Source of the DNA: Cyclobacterium salsum
GTDB lineage: Bacteria; Bacteroidota; Bacteroidia; Cytophagales; Cyclobacteriaceae
Direction of reading: 5' to 3'
NCBI RefSeq assembly: GCF_010119245.1
Contig: NZ_WNKG01000008.1
Span: forward strand, 124,001 to 188,000
Length of the DNA: 64,000 bases
Position numbers and translations under genes: made by a program. Below, piece by piece: positions 47,091 through 57,119 of the stretch (the stretch's first letter is position 1; each line of letters opens with the position of its first letter). A model generated the notes under the pieces. That model was given only the letters and a program-made list of their open reading frames with translations. It ran no database searches and was not told the origin of the DNA.

Positions 47091-47918
47091 ATGAAACGCA
47101 TTATTGTTCCCGTAGATTTTTCTCCCTATAGTGAAAACGCCTTTCTAACGGCATCGAAAATTGCCGCAAAGGGAGATGCTTCCATCACCTGTATCAACGC
47201 CATCAACTCGGACCTGGACTGGAAAAACCTATCCGAAACCGAGAAGGCCAAACATCAGCAAATTATTGACCTGGAAGCAGAGGCAAAAGATAAGCTAAAA
47301 TCCTTCATCGCAAACCATAAGGTGAAAAGTACTCCCATAGAGGCCGTTGTAGAAATAGGTGTGCCCGGACAGGTGCTGGTCGATTTGGCCGAAAAACAGA
47401 AAGCCGACCTAATCGTTATCGGTGCCTATGGAAGGGGCTACGAAGAAGGTAAATTTATTGGATCGACCACCCAAAAGGTGATGCGCCAGGCAAACTGTCC
47501 TGTACTGGCCGTAAAGAAGGTACTGGATGGAAGGGCGATGAAAAAAATGGTTTTTGCTTCTTTGTTCAATGAGGCAAGCAGGCCCGCTTTTTCCCGAATG
47601 AAGCCCCTGATCAAAACCATCGGAGCCTCGGTTTATTTCCTATACATCAATACACCTGCGAAATTTACCGATAGCGCTAGAGCGGAAAAACTGATGCGAA
47701 ATTATGCAACCGGTCAGGAAGATCTGATTATCCACCGGCATATTTACAATCATGAGGAGGCAGAAAAAGGAATTGTGGCATTTGCGGAGGAAGAAAATGC
47801 CGGGATCATCGGCATCGCTTCCAACGTGCGAAAATCCAGCGCTTCCTATCAGATTGGCGTTACCGACACGGTGCTGTTCAAAACAGACATTCCTGTTTTG
47901 AGTGTGAAATTTGAATAA
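47091..47918 (+). CDS. Universal stress protein with two Usp domains
   Basis: This 275-residue protein holds two tandem UspA domains (about 1-143 and 150-275). The first has the ATP-binding pattern G111-x2-G114-x9-G124-S125 (GAYGRG...FIGS) and ends CPVLAVK; the second ends IPVLSVKF but lacks that loop, so only the first is likely to bind ATP. Cytoplasmic stress role. A terminator follows. Confidence 0.92.
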   Translation: MKRIIVPVDFSPYSENAFLTASKIAAKGDASITCINAINSDLDWKNLSETEKAKHQQIIDLEAEAKDKLKSFIANHKVKSTPIEAVVEIGVPGQVLVDLAEKQKADLIVIGAYGRGYEEGKFIGSTTQKVMRQANCPVLAVKKVLDGRAMKKMVFASLFNEASRPAFSRMKPLIKTIGASVYFLYINTPAKFTDSARAEKLMRNYATGQEDLIIHRHIYNHEEAEKGIVAFAEEENAGIIGIASNVRKSSASYQIGVTDTVLFKTDIPVLSVKFE

Positions 47919-47931
47919 GTACTTTTGAATT

Positions 47932-47967
47932 AGGCCAGGGTTTTAGGACAATCCTGGCCTTTTCTTA
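47932..47967 (+). terminator. Intrinsic terminator after the usp gene
   Basis: AGGCCAGG and CCTGGCCT flank a 13-nt loop, followed by TTTTCTT. It starts 14 bp past the stop. Confidence 0.8.
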
Positions 47968-48019
47968 TTCCCCCATTTGCTTTTATTAAGGAGCCCGTTT
48001 AATAAAAAGGACCGATTAG

Positions 48020-48310
48020 CTATTCATGACCGTAAAGGAATATTGGATTTGTATCCTGGTTGAAATGCCGTAAGTGCGTTTCCGGCAGCATGGGTTTTTC
48101 TCCAACGATAGGCATGTCGGAAGGAAAATTTTCGGAAAACTTCTTGATCGGAAAATGGGAGGAAAATCGTTTTGATAAGTCTATAATGGGCATCCTGTAT
48201 TCCTCGGGCAAAATAGATATATAAACCTTCGGTTCGGAATGTTTGGGAGAATAGTCTAATTCCGTTGACTGAATGAAGAAATTTGGATATACCTGCCTAT
48301 AGAGGTTTGC
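48020..48310 (-). pseudogene. Possible C-terminal gene remnant, family unknown
   Basis: About 95 codons are open on the minus strand from a TAG near 48310 to a stop at 48020, with no start until an internal Met (48211). The residues look protein-like (VYISILPEEYRMPI, MLPETHLRHFNQD). It may be the end of a truncated gene. No family recognised and it could be chance. Confidence 0.3.
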
Positions 48311-48364
48311 CTATTGCATGGCCCAATCCCGCCAAAACTCCTAAATCCCTGGCCTGTCACAACC

Positions 48365-50038
48365 TCATTGTTTCTCCTCTTCCATGGGCACTTTCTTTCG
48401 CATGGACCCGATGCCTTCCCAAATCAGTCCCAGACCGGAAAAAACCTGCTGGATCACATTAGCCAGGGTGGATAGGCTCACATCGGTTTTTTTGTTCCTG
48501 AGGTGGCTATAGAGAGAATGGATACGTGCTGAATAATTGGATTTGAGTTTTTCTTCCACGGTATGTAGCGTAAAGGCATCCGCTTTCTTCAGTCCATGGT
48601 ATTCTTCAAAAACGGTCAAAAAATCTTTCACCTCTTCCTGCACCTCTGCCAACACCTCCCCTACAAACGGTTCGGTAGCGTCCTCCATTTCTTTCAGGTT
48701 ATGGATGACATCTTTGAATTCCTTGGCTCCAACCACCAACAGGCGCAGGGTATCGGTCAACTCAGACAAGCGATTGGCCTCCTCGGGACTCAGGTTTTTC
48801 TCCTGCAGGCCCAGGGCAAACTGAAAAAGTTCCTCCTCCAGGTCTTTAAGTTGCTGGTAATCCTGAAGTAAATTCTTGGGTTGAAAGGTAATTTTTCGCC
48901 AGACAGAGGCATCCTTTTTGGGGCCCTTCTGCTTGTGTATGATTTTCCACACCAACTTTAACGTGTTTTTCAACACTCCATCCAATTCTTTCTCAAGGGC
49001 CATCAGGGCCACCGATGGCAGGTCCAGGGGGACGTTTTTGACAAACCTCGACCTTCCTTTGGGGATATCCGAGCGAAATCTCCGCTTCAACCAGCGCTCC
49101 AGGGGCGATAAAAACGGGAAAAACCCCAGGATCATCAGTCCGTTTACCAGGGAATTCAACAGCACCAGTTCCATCAAAGGGTCTGTTAGATCAAAAACAT
49201 AACTGCTCGCAAAAATCAACTGGTCGATCCAGAAAAAACAAAAGATTCCTGCCAGAAAGTTGAAACCAAAATTAGCCAGTGCCAGTCTTTTTTTATCTGC
49301 AGTGCCCCCCACGGATCCGAGGATCAGTGTGAAAGTGGTCCCGATATTGGCTCCTATGATCATGGACAAAGCATGATCCGTACCGATCACCTGCGCATTG
49401 ACCCCGCTCAAAACGATGACAATCATGGCCGAACTGGATTGGATCATGGCAGTAACCACTAGTCCCAATACCAGGTACCACCAAAGTCCGTACTCCCTGA
49501 ATGCACTCAAATCTACGGCAGAAGCATACGCATCGATGGCTAGCTTCATGTAATCCAGGCCCAGAAACAGCAGGCCGAACCCCAATAAAAACATGCCTGT
49601 ATTTTTGAGAAAAGGCCGGCTATTGTTCAGCAAATAGGTCATAACACCTATAGCCAGGAAGGGGTAGGCAAAATCGGCCACGCTAATTTTAAATCCAAAA
49701 GTAGCGACGATCCAGGCAGTGAAAGTGGTTCCCAGGTTGGCTCCCAGTACCACTCCCAGTGCGTTTCGCAGATGGAGCATCCCACCTCCGAGGAAAGCCA
49801 GTACCATCAGGGTCACCAGGGAGCTGCTCTGCAAAATGGCCGTGATCAACGTCCCAACCAAAATACCTTTCCATGCTTTGTCGGTATAGGTATGCAGCAT
49901 ATTCTTAAAGGAATTTCCTGCCAATTCCTTAAGGGCCAACTCCAGCTGACTCATACCCCAAAGAAATAAACCTATCCCAGCGAGAAACTCCCAATAATCG
50001 AATACTCCTTGCATAACTGTGGATAAAAATAGATGCAT
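48365..50038 (-). CDS. Na/Pi cotransporter family protein with PhoU-like C-terminus
   Basis: This protein (557 residues from ATG 50038) has two inverted membrane repeats, each with the sodium-phosphate signature: TAILQSSS with GANLGTTFT, and TAMIQSSS with GANIGTTFT. A soluble helical tail (about 350-550) resembles PhoU. It imports phosphate or another anion with Na+, with the tail probably regulatory. ATGs at 50098 and 50014 are alternative starts; the extension to 50098 looks non-coding. Confidence 0.9.
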   Translation of the reverse strand: MHLFLSTVMQGVFDYWEFLAGIGLFLWGMSQLELALKELAGNSFKNMLHTYTDKAWKGILVGTLITAILQSSSLVTLMVLAFLGGGMLHLRNALGVVLGANLGTTFTAWIVATFGFKISVADFAYPFLAIGVMTYLLNNSRPFLKNTGMFLLGFGLLFLGLDYMKLAIDAYASAVDLSAFREYGLWWYLVLGLVVTAMIQSSSAMIVIVLSGVNAQVIGTDHALSMIIGANIGTTFTLILGSVGGTADKKRLALANFGFNFLAGIFCFFWIDQLIFASSYVFDLTDPLMELVLLNSLVNGLMILGFFPFLSPLERWLKRRFRSDIPKGRSRFVKNVPLDLPSVALMALEKELDGVLKNTLKLVWKIIHKQKGPKKDASVWRKITFQPKNLLQDYQQLKDLEEELFQFALGLQEKNLSPEEANRLSELTDTLRLLVVGAKEFKDVIHNLKEMEDATEPFVGEVLAEVQEEVKDFLTVFEEYHGLKKADAFTLHTVEEKLKSNYSARIHSLYSHLRNKKTDVSLSTLANVIQQVFSGLGLIWEGIGSMRKKVPMEEEKQ

Positions 50039-50215
50039 ACCAAATGATGGGAACCTAGGGTTCCGAATGCCAAATTCCAGCGACCAGAAATAGGGCATGT
50101 AGAAACAGGTAAACCTACACCGCTAAAATTAATGAATTTTGAGGCAATTGTTAGCCTGGAAAAATGAAATTACCCGGATGGAAAGTAGTTTTATAAATTT
50201 CTTACAAGAAACTGT

Positions 50216-50227
50216 GCAATCGATTGC
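50216..50227. promoter_or_regulatory. LacI-type operator upstream of the DUF1080 lipoprotein gene
   Basis: GCAATCGATTGC is a perfect 12-bp palindrome with a central CG, as LacI-family sites have. It lies 109 bp upstream of the start codon. The identical sequence occurs at 57764 and a one-mismatch copy at 52110. Confidence 0.65.
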
Positions 50228-50336
50228 GTATTTTTTTTATATATTCGAAAGATAATGGTTATCTTTAAATCTATCGTAAACCTTTACCTGCTCTTAGCGG
50301 GCAAAAAACATAAGAACACGTAAACGAACCCAAGTT

Positions 50337-51722
50337 ATGAACAAACAAAATCTAATCCTGTTAAACCTGGCCATTTTCCTTTTGGCAGCCTGTGGGCAAC
50401 CCACGGTGGAGACCAAGGAGGGCTGGACCAATTTATTTGACGGGGAAACCCAGGACGGTTGGCATCAATTGGATGGAGCGGCTGAATTCAGCATTGAAGA
50501 CGGCGTGATCGTAGGATCGGCCGTGGCCAACACCCCAAACACCTTTCTGGTAACGGACGAAACATATGAAGATTTTATCCTGGAATTAGAAATCCGGGTA
50601 GATGATGAATCGAGCAATTCCGGAGTGATGGTCAGAGGGCAACACAATCCCGATGCCAATGACGGAAAGGGAAGGGTCTTCGGCTATCAGGTGGAATGTG
50701 ATCCAAAAGAAAGAGCCTGGTCGGGCGGTATCTACGATGAGGCCAGAAGAGGTTGGCTTTATCCGCTTACTTACAATCCAGATGCCCGAAGTGCTTTTAA
50801 ACTAGGCGAGTTCAATACCTACCGCATTGAATTCATTGATAATACACTTAAAACCTGGGTCAATGGGCAGGAAGTAGCCTACCTGGTCGACGATATGGAT
50901 CAGTCCGGTTTTATCGGCCTGCAAGTCCACGGCATCGGCGACAATCCGGAAAACGCCGGCAAGAAAACATATTTCCGGAATATCCGGATCAAGACGGAAG
51001 ATCTAAGCCCCACGCCTTTCGAAAATGATGTCTTCGTAGTCAGCACACTCGACAACGAACTGACTTCCTATGAAGAGGAAATCGGTTGGAAACTATTGTT
51101 TGACGGCACTAGCAGCGAGGGCTGGCGGAGTGCCAGGGCAGAAACCTTTCCCGATGGCGGCTGGACCATTAATGACGGGGTGCTGACCATAGAGGCTTCC
51201 GATGGAAGAGAATCTGCGAATGCCGGAGATATCGTCACGGTGGATCAGTACAGTGCTTTTGATCTTTCTTTCGATTTTAAACTGACTGAAGGAGCGAATA
51301 GTGGGGTGAAATATTTTGTTACGTTAAACGAAAACAACTCCGGATCTGCCATTGGATTGGAATACCAGATATTGGATGATGAAAGGCATCCGGATGCCAA
51401 ACAAGGTAAAGACGGCAACCGTACGCTGGCATCGCTCTACGATCTGATTAAGGCAGATAAGCAGGCCCGATTTGTCCGTCCTATAGGGGAGTGGAACAAA
51501 GGCCGCGTCGTAGTGCATCCCGATAATACCGTCGAGCATTATATCAATGGCTTGAAAGTAGTGGAATACACCCGGGGTTCCGACGCCTACCGGGAACTGG
51601 TGGCCGATAGCAAATACGAGAAATGGGACAACTTTGGTGAAGCAGAAGAAGGGCATATCCTGCTTCAGGACCATGGGGATGAAGTCCATTACAAAAACAT
51701 CAAAATAAGAGAGCTGGATTAA
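50337..51722 (+). CDS. Lipoprotein with two DUF1080 (3-keto-disaccharide hydrolase) domains
   Basis: This 461-residue protein has lipobox LLAAC (Cys19) and two tandem DUF1080 jelly-rolls. Domain 1 spans about 30-218 (NLFDGETQDGWHQL, SNSGVMVRGQ, FIGLQVHG) and domain 2 about 245-460 (LLFDGTSSEGWRSA, ANSGVKYFV, EEGHILLQDHGDEVHYKNIKI). Each may be an independent lectin-like or hydrolase unit acting on keto-sugars or glycosides outside the cell. A LacI-type operator lies upstream and a strong terminator after it, so it is a single-gene unit within the regulon proposed with susCD and uxaC. Confidence 0.9.
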   Translation: MNKQNLILLNLAIFLLAACGQPTVETKEGWTNLFDGETQDGWHQLDGAAEFSIEDGVIVGSAVANTPNTFLVTDETYEDFILELEIRVDDESSNSGVMVRGQHNPDANDGKGRVFGYQVECDPKERAWSGGIYDEARRGWLYPLTYNPDARSAFKLGEFNTYRIEFIDNTLKTWVNGQEVAYLVDDMDQSGFIGLQVHGIGDNPENAGKKTYFRNIRIKTEDLSPTPFENDVFVVSTLDNELTSYEEEIGWKLLFDGTSSEGWRSARAETFPDGGWTINDGVLTIEASDGRESANAGDIVTVDQYSAFDLSFDFKLTEGANSGVKYFVTLNENNSGSAIGLEYQILDDERHPDAKQGKDGNRTLASLYDLIKADKQARFVRPIGEWNKGRVVVHPDNTVEHYINGLKVVEYTRGSDAYRELVADSKYEKWDNFGEAEEGHILLQDHGDEVHYKNIKIRELD

Positions 51723-51746
51723 ACCAGAATTTCTGTTCAAGAAGCT

Positions 51747-51778
51747 AAAAAAACAAGCCCATGCGGCTTGTTTTTTTT
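51747..51778 (+). terminator. Intrinsic terminator after the DUF1080 gene
   Basis: AAAAAAACAAGCC pairs perfectly over 13 bp with GGCTTGTTTTTTT around the loop CATGC, with a T-run. The remaining gap to susC (51779-52302) is AT-rich, with only the LacI-type site at 52110 recognised. Confidence 0.9.
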
Positions 51779-52109
51779 GTACCTTCGATCTGGTTTGAGC
51801 AAAACAAAGCCATCTTATAACGAAATAAAAGCTTGAAATTTTGAAACAAGTAGCCGTTAGGAAAGATAGTACCCTTCCCTTAGAAATACACTTGTGCTCT
51901 CCCATTTAATTAAATGGTGACACAAAAAAAAAGAATATTTTATTCTGGATAGGTCTTTCAAGTCATTTCTACAAGTGAGGAAAAGTAAGGTAGCATTCTC
52001 CGATACTCCTAATTTCCCCGTTAACTATCCCCGCTTTTTTAAAAAATATCGTAACTACTTTTAATTTATTACCGTTAATATCACTATATTTCCGACCATA
52101 TAAATCTAA

Positions 52110-52121
52110 GCAACCGATTGC
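52110..52121. promoter_or_regulatory. LacI-type operator upstream of susCD
   Basis: GCAACCGATTGC differs by one base from the perfect palindrome found at 50216 and 57764. It lies 181 bp upstream of the susC start codon. Confidence 0.5.
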
Positions 52122-52302
52122 ATATTTCTCTACTAAAAAATTTAGTTGTGACATTAAATAAATAATTTTAACCATATACTAGTAAACTAAACAAACTCCT
52201 AAAAATGAAAATTATGTAAAAATCAAGAACAAACTCGAAAACCGGAAATTGTTCAATCAATTTCCATAAAAACAAATTTCAATTCCAATCAAACCTAAAA
52301 TT

Positions 52303-55300
52303 ATGACCTCGAGAAATTACTTGAAATCAGGGCTTTTATTGCTCCTGATGGTTATAGGTACCCACTTGGCACAGGCACAGAACGTGCAGGTTAGGGGACA
52401 AATAACCGACGAAAACGAAATGCCCATACCGGGAGCCTCTGTATTGGTTAAAGGCACATCAACAGGTGTAGCTGCCGACCTGGATGGGAATTATAACATT
52501 TCCGCACCCTCCAATGCCACCCTGGTATTCTCATTTATTGGGTACTCTCCTAAAGAAATAGAAATAGGCAACCAATCCGAGATAAATATCCAATTGGAAC
52601 CGAATGTTTCAGACCTGGATGAAGTAGTGGTAACCGGATATGGAACCACACGAAAAAGCCAATTGACGGGAGCCATTTCCTCCGTTGGTAGCAAAGAAAT
52701 CGCAGAATTACCCATCGTGGATGCCCGGCAGGCTCTACAGGGACGGGCAACGGGAGTGGATGTGACCCAGGCTGGAAGTAAGCCCGGTTCGGCACCGCAG
52801 GTAAGGATTCGTGGAAGACGATCCTTTAATGCCGGAAATGACCCGCTTTATGTGGTGGATAATATCCCTATTGCAGGTGGAATTAATGACATCAACCCAC
52901 AAGACATCACTTCAATGGAAGTGCTAAAAGATGCCTCGGCCACTGCTATCTATGGTTCAAGAGGAGCCAATGGTGTGGTTTTGATTACCACCAAGAGAGG
53001 GCAAGCCGGTAAAACCATCGTTTCTGTAGACTCTTACTACGGTGTCAATCAGAGTTTGGGACGTATTGAAAACTTCAATGGCGAAGAATTTGCTGAATAC
53101 AAAAGGGAATCTCGAAGGGCAGTAGGAGAATACCCTGAAGGACCTGCTACCCAGGAAGCAGACGAAGGCCTATTCGAACCCAATGAACTGGAAAGCATCC
53201 AATTGGGAAGAAGTTTTGATTACATCGATGCCCTGACCCGGACAGGTTCTATTCAGAGTCACCAAATTAGTGTTTCCGGTGGTAGTGAAAAAACCACCTT
53301 CTTCCTCTCCGGAAACATGTTCCGTGATGTGGGTGTGGTAAAACTTCAGGATTTTAGCCGGTATTCTTTCAGAGCAAATATCGACCATAAATTGAATGAT
53401 AAATTTCGAATTGGAACTTCCACCCTATTTACTTACAGTGAAAGAAATGGGGAGAATTTTAATCCACTTGGCGGAGCACTTCAGGAGAATCCATTGGGCA
53501 AAACCTTTAATGAAGATGGTTCCATTAATTTTCAACCTACTCAAGATGGTTTAAGAACCAATCCTTTGGCGGAGATTGTACCCGGTGCACATGAGGACCT
53601 TACCAAACGATACCGGATCTTTAACAGTATTTATGCATTATGGGAAATTTCTCCAGGTTTAACATTCAGAACTAATTTTGGACCTGACATCACGATCAGA
53701 AGAAGTGGTAGGTTTATAGGTGCTCAAACCAATAATAGAAGAGGTGGGGATCCTACAGGAAGTATCGCAGAAGAATTTCAGGTGAATTACACCCTGGAAA
53801 ACATCCTTAATTATACAAAAACCTTTGATGAGGATCATACTTTCCAGTTTACAGGATTGCAGTCCCTTCAAAAGGATAACCGGGAATTTACCAATATCAA
53901 CGTTTTGGGTATTCCTGCTGAAAGCCAATTGTTTCACCGCTTGGGAGATGCCAGCCAGATTACCGGTGCCAATACGAACCTAATTCAATGGACTTTATTT
54001 TCCTATATGGGAAGATTGAATTATGACTATAAAGGCAAATACCTTTTGACAGCTACGGTAAGAGCGGATGGTTCCTCTCGATTTGGGGAAAACAACCGAT
54101 TTGGTTATTTCCCTTCGGTGGCCTTCGGTTGGAATATTGGGGATGAGGATTTCTTAGCAGGTAGTTCTGTATTGGACCAGTTGAAGTTGAGAACCAGCTA
54201 TGGTTCCATTGGAAACCAGGGAATTGATCCTTACCAGACTCAGCCATTATTGGCCCGTACCGCATACGAGTTTGGCGGAACCGCTGCATTTGGCTACCGA
54301 CCAGGAACCATCGGAAACCCTGATTTAAGGTGGGAAACCTCGACCACGGCCAACGCAGGTTTGGATTTTGTATTTTCTCAAGGTAGGATTGCCGGTACAG
54401 TGGAATATTACGTAACCACAACCACCGACCTATTGGCACCACAGCCCCTACCTAATTCCACCGGCTTTGGAGGATTTATTACCAATATTGGTAAAACCCA
54501 AAACAGGGGTATTGAATTGACTCTAAATACCATCAACGTCGACAGGGGTGGATTCAGATGGTCTACCGATTTCATCTTTAATAGAAACAGAGAAGAAATC
54601 TTAGAATTGGCTGACGGCGATGACGTAGGTGCCGGAAGATTTATCGGTGAGCCTTTAACGGTCTTTTTTGATTGGAACAAAGAAGGCATCTGGCAACTGG
54701 ACGAAGCAGATGAAGCGGCTGTATATAGTGACCAGCCAGGACTGATCAAGATTGAAGACACCAACGATGATGGTCAAATCAATGCTGCTGACCGACAGAT
54801 TTTGGGATCTGCCGTTCCTGATTTCAGCGGCGGTATTACCAATCGATTCTCCTACAAAGGAGTAGATCTTTCCTTTTTCCTTTTCGGCAGAGTCGGTTCC
54901 ATGATCCGAAGTGCATTCCACACCGGTGGATTCAACGCCCTGGCTGGAAGGTACAACAACCTGAATGTCGACTACTGGACACCTGATAATCCTACCAATG
55001 ATTATCCCCGTCCTAACGCAAATCAGGAATTTCCAAAATATTCCTCTTCCTTACAGTACTTTGATGGTACCTTCTTAAAGGTGAGAAATATCAATTTGGG
55101 ATATACATTACCTGCCCCATTGGTTTCGAGACTTAAAATGGAAAGCCTGAGGGTTTACGCCAGTGTGCAGCAGCCTTTTATCTTTTCTGAATACAGAAGC
55201 CGGCATGCAGGTATCGATCCTGAGACCTTTATTGATGGTGAACAGGGTGTAGAAGGTGGTGTGATCAATTCTAACATCGCGCCAGCCGTGACCCAAATTA

Positions 55301-55326
55301 CCTTTGGTATCAACGCTAAGTTTTAA
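52303..55326 (+). CDS. SusC/RagA-family TonB-linked outer-membrane transporter
   Basis: This 1007-residue protein is a full SusC: Sec signal (1-26), carboxypeptidase-like regulatory domain (about 27-103; VRGQITDENEMPIPGASVLVKG), TonB box region DEVVVTGYGT (106-115), plug domain (about 115-235; YVVDNIPI, DASATAIYGSRGANGVVLITTK) and a 22-strand barrel ending ITFGINAKF. It imports oligosaccharides bound by the SusD partner, using TonB energy. susD follows after 24 bp. It probably imports the uronate-containing or related glycan processed by neighbours in the regulon. Confidence 0.97.
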   Translation: MTSRNYLKSGLLLLLMVIGTHLAQAQNVQVRGQITDENEMPIPGASVLVKGTSTGVAADLDGNYNISAPSNATLVFSFIGYSPKEIEIGNQSEINIQLEPNVSDLDEVVVTGYGTTRKSQLTGAISSVGSKEIAELPIVDARQALQGRATGVDVTQAGSKPGSAPQVRIRGRRSFNAGNDPLYVVDNIPIAGGINDINPQDITSMEVLKDASATAIYGSRGANGVVLITTKRGQAGKTIVSVDSYYGVNQSLGRIENFNGEEFAEYKRESRRAVGEYPEGPATQEADEGLFEPNELESIQLGRSFDYIDALTRTGSIQSHQISVSGGSEKTTFFLSGNMFRDVGVVKLQDFSRYSFRANIDHKLNDKFRIGTSTLFTYSERNGENFNPLGGALQENPLGKTFNEDGSINFQPTQDGLRTNPLAEIVPGAHEDLTKRYRIFNSIYALWEISPGLTFRTNFGPDITIRRSGRFIGAQTNNRRGGDPTGSIAEEFQVNYTLENILNYTKTFDEDHTFQFTGLQSLQKDNREFTNINVLGIPAESQLFHRLGDASQITGANTNLIQWTLFSYMGRLNYDYKGKYLLTATVRADGSSRFGENNRFGYFPSVAFGWNIGDEDFLAGSSVLDQLKLRTSYGSIGNQGIDPYQTQPLLARTAYEFGGTAAFGYRPGTIGNPDLRWETSTTANAGLDFVFSQGRIAGTVEYYVTTTTDLLAPQPLPNSTGFGGFITNIGKTQNRGIELTLNTINVDRGGFRWSTDFIFNRNREEILELADGDDVGAGRFIGEPLTVFFDWNKEGIWQLDEADEAAVYSDQPGLIKIEDTNDDGQINAADRQILGSAVPDFSGGITNRFSYKGVDLSFFLFGRVGSMIRSAFHTGGFNALAGRYNNLNVDYWTPDNPTNDYPRPNANQEFPKYSSSLQYFDGTFLKVRNINLGYTLPAPLVSRLKMESLRVYASVQQPFIFSEYRSRHAGIDPETFIDGEQGVEGGVINSNIAPAVTQITFGINAKF

Positions 55327-55350
55327 AGTGTAACCTCAATTTGTTAAGCA

Positions 55351-57021
55351 ATGAAATCAAAAATCAAAAATATATTTTCAAAGTACTCCAAAATCAGCAT
55401 GATGGGAGCTGCTCTGTTTGCCGGGGTTAGCTGCGAAGGCATTTTGGAAGAAGAGGTAGTTTCCAATATTGGAAATGATTACCTGAACACACCAGCTGGT
55501 TTGAATGATGGCCTTCATGCTGCCTACAGTTCATTTAGAGCTTGGTATGGTACCGAAAGAGGAAACAATTTCACTGTTTTTGGAACGGATACCTACACCA
55601 ATGGCGCAGATGGCGGTTTTAAATTCATGAATTTCTATACCTCCGATTTTGACTCTCAAAATTCACATGTCCGTGAACTTTGGGATCAATTTTACCAAGG
55701 TATCAATACTGCCAATGCAGTTATTGACCGGGCTCCTGAGGTGGAAGGCCTTTCAGACGAGATAAGAGCCCGGAGAATTGCGGAAGCAAAGTTTATCCGT
55801 GCCCACCACTACTTTATCCTGGTGCAGCTATTTGGACCTCTTGATTTACAACTTAGTGAGTCCGTGGTCCCTTCCAATGAAGTAAGCCGGGCTCCGGTGG
55901 CTGATGTATATGCAGCCATCATCAATGACCTGGAGGCGGCTATTCCGGATTTGGAAAATGTGGGGCAATCCAGCGACTATGGCAGGGCAACACGCGCAAC
56001 TGCCGAGCATTTGTTGGGTAGGGTTTACCTGACCAAAGGAACCTCAGAAGCTGCTGCAAATGATGATTTTGCCAAGGCTGAACCTTTGTTGCAATCGGTA
56101 ATAGACAATTATGGGTTCAGTCTATTGGATAATTTCGGAGATGTACACGCTTTTGGAAACGAAGTCAATAATGAAGTCGTTTTCGCTGTACAATATGGAA
56201 GGAATCAATTGACAAATGGAAATGGAAACAATTCCCATGTGTTTTTCCTTATGGAATATGATGTGCAGCCTGGAATGAGAAGGGATACCGAAAACGGACG
56301 CCCTTTTAAACGCTACATGCCAACGGATTATACCTATAATGTTATTTTTGGAGATAGGGAAAATGACAGCCGTTATGAAAATTCCTTTAAGCAGGTTTAT
56401 TACTCCAATAATCCGGGAACCTTCAATACAACGTTTGACGAGTCCAAGGATCAGGTGACTTTTGCTGCCGGCGATACGGCCATTTATGTGCCCGGCTATG
56501 AAATGTCCATGGAGGAAAGGGCACAGAAGCCTTATCAAGTCTTGGTTCCAAGTGCTTATACCGAGCGCCTTTTTGGTACGATGAAAAAACACATGGACCC
56601 GGGAAGAGTGGATCTGACCCAATTCCAGGGAGGAAGGGATTACATCGCTTTCAGGCTGGCAGATACCTATTTGCTCCTGGCAGAGGCTCAATTGAAGCAG
56701 AATAAAATCACAGAAGCTACGGAAAACATCAATGTGGTAAGAAGAAGGGCTGCCTTCCCGGGACGGGAAGACCAAATGGAAATCACCCCTGCCGAAATGG
56801 ACATGGAAATGATCATCGAAGAACGGGCAAGAGAACTATTGGGAGAACAGCAAAGATGGTTGGATCTAAAAAGATGGGGTATTTTAGTAGAACGTGTGAC
56901 TGCTCATAACTCGAAAGCCATCGGAATTGAAGATTACCATGTCTTAAGACCTATTCCGCAAAATCAAATAGACCGGGCAGAGGGCAACGAAGCCAATTTT
57001 CCTCAAAACACCGGTTATTAA
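55351..57021 (+). CDS. SusD/RagB-family surface glycan-binding lipoprotein
   Basis: This 556-residue protein has a lipobox GVSC (Cys28) and the SusD fold: N-terminal TPR-like helices (NDGLHAAYSSFRAWYG, ARRIAEAKFIRAHHYF), variable binding loops, and the C-terminal signature IIEERARELLGEQQRWLDLKRW ahead of PIPQNQIDRAEGN. It caps the SusC barrel and captures the oligosaccharide. A terminator follows. Confidence 0.97.
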   Translation: MKSKIKNIFSKYSKISMMGAALFAGVSCEGILEEEVVSNIGNDYLNTPAGLNDGLHAAYSSFRAWYGTERGNNFTVFGTDTYTNGADGGFKFMNFYTSDFDSQNSHVRELWDQFYQGINTANAVIDRAPEVEGLSDEIRARRIAEAKFIRAHHYFILVQLFGPLDLQLSESVVPSNEVSRAPVADVYAAIINDLEAAIPDLENVGQSSDYGRATRATAEHLLGRVYLTKGTSEAAANDDFAKAEPLLQSVIDNYGFSLLDNFGDVHAFGNEVNNEVVFAVQYGRNQLTNGNGNNSHVFFLMEYDVQPGMRRDTENGRPFKRYMPTDYTYNVIFGDRENDSRYENSFKQVYYSNNPGTFNTTFDESKDQVTFAAGDTAIYVPGYEMSMEERAQKPYQVLVPSAYTERLFGTMKKHMDPGRVDLTQFQGGRDYIAFRLADTYLLLAEAQLKQNKITEATENINVVRRRAAFPGREDQMEITPAEMDMEMIIEERARELLGEQQRWLDLKRWGILVERVTAHNSKAIGIEDYHVLRPIPQNQIDRAEGNEANFPQNTGY

Positions 57022-57054
57022 CCATACAATAATTAGAAAACAATTGATTAAAAG

Positions 57055-57081
57055 GGCCTGGAAAAATTCCAGGCCTTTTTT
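57055..57081 (+). terminator. Intrinsic terminator after susD
   Basis: GGCCTGGAA and TTCCAGGCC flank an AAA loop, followed by six T. Confidence 0.9.
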
Positions 57082-57119
57082 ATGGCATTAAAAATAAAAC
57101 TTCACCAATCAAAGAATTG

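Noticed and set aside
51324-51905. 193-codon frame opposite the end of the DUF1080 gene
   Set aside because: Runs through the terminator hairpin and is antisense to a well-supported domain.
51969-52175. 68-codon open frame in the gap before susC
   Set aside because: It covers the LacI-type site at 52110 and has no recognised family. It may be an old remnant but cannot be supported.
56122-56775. 217-codon open frame opposite susD
   Set aside because: Antisense to a full SusD with its C-terminal signature; residue composition (Ile/Phe/His-rich) is typical of a shadow frame.
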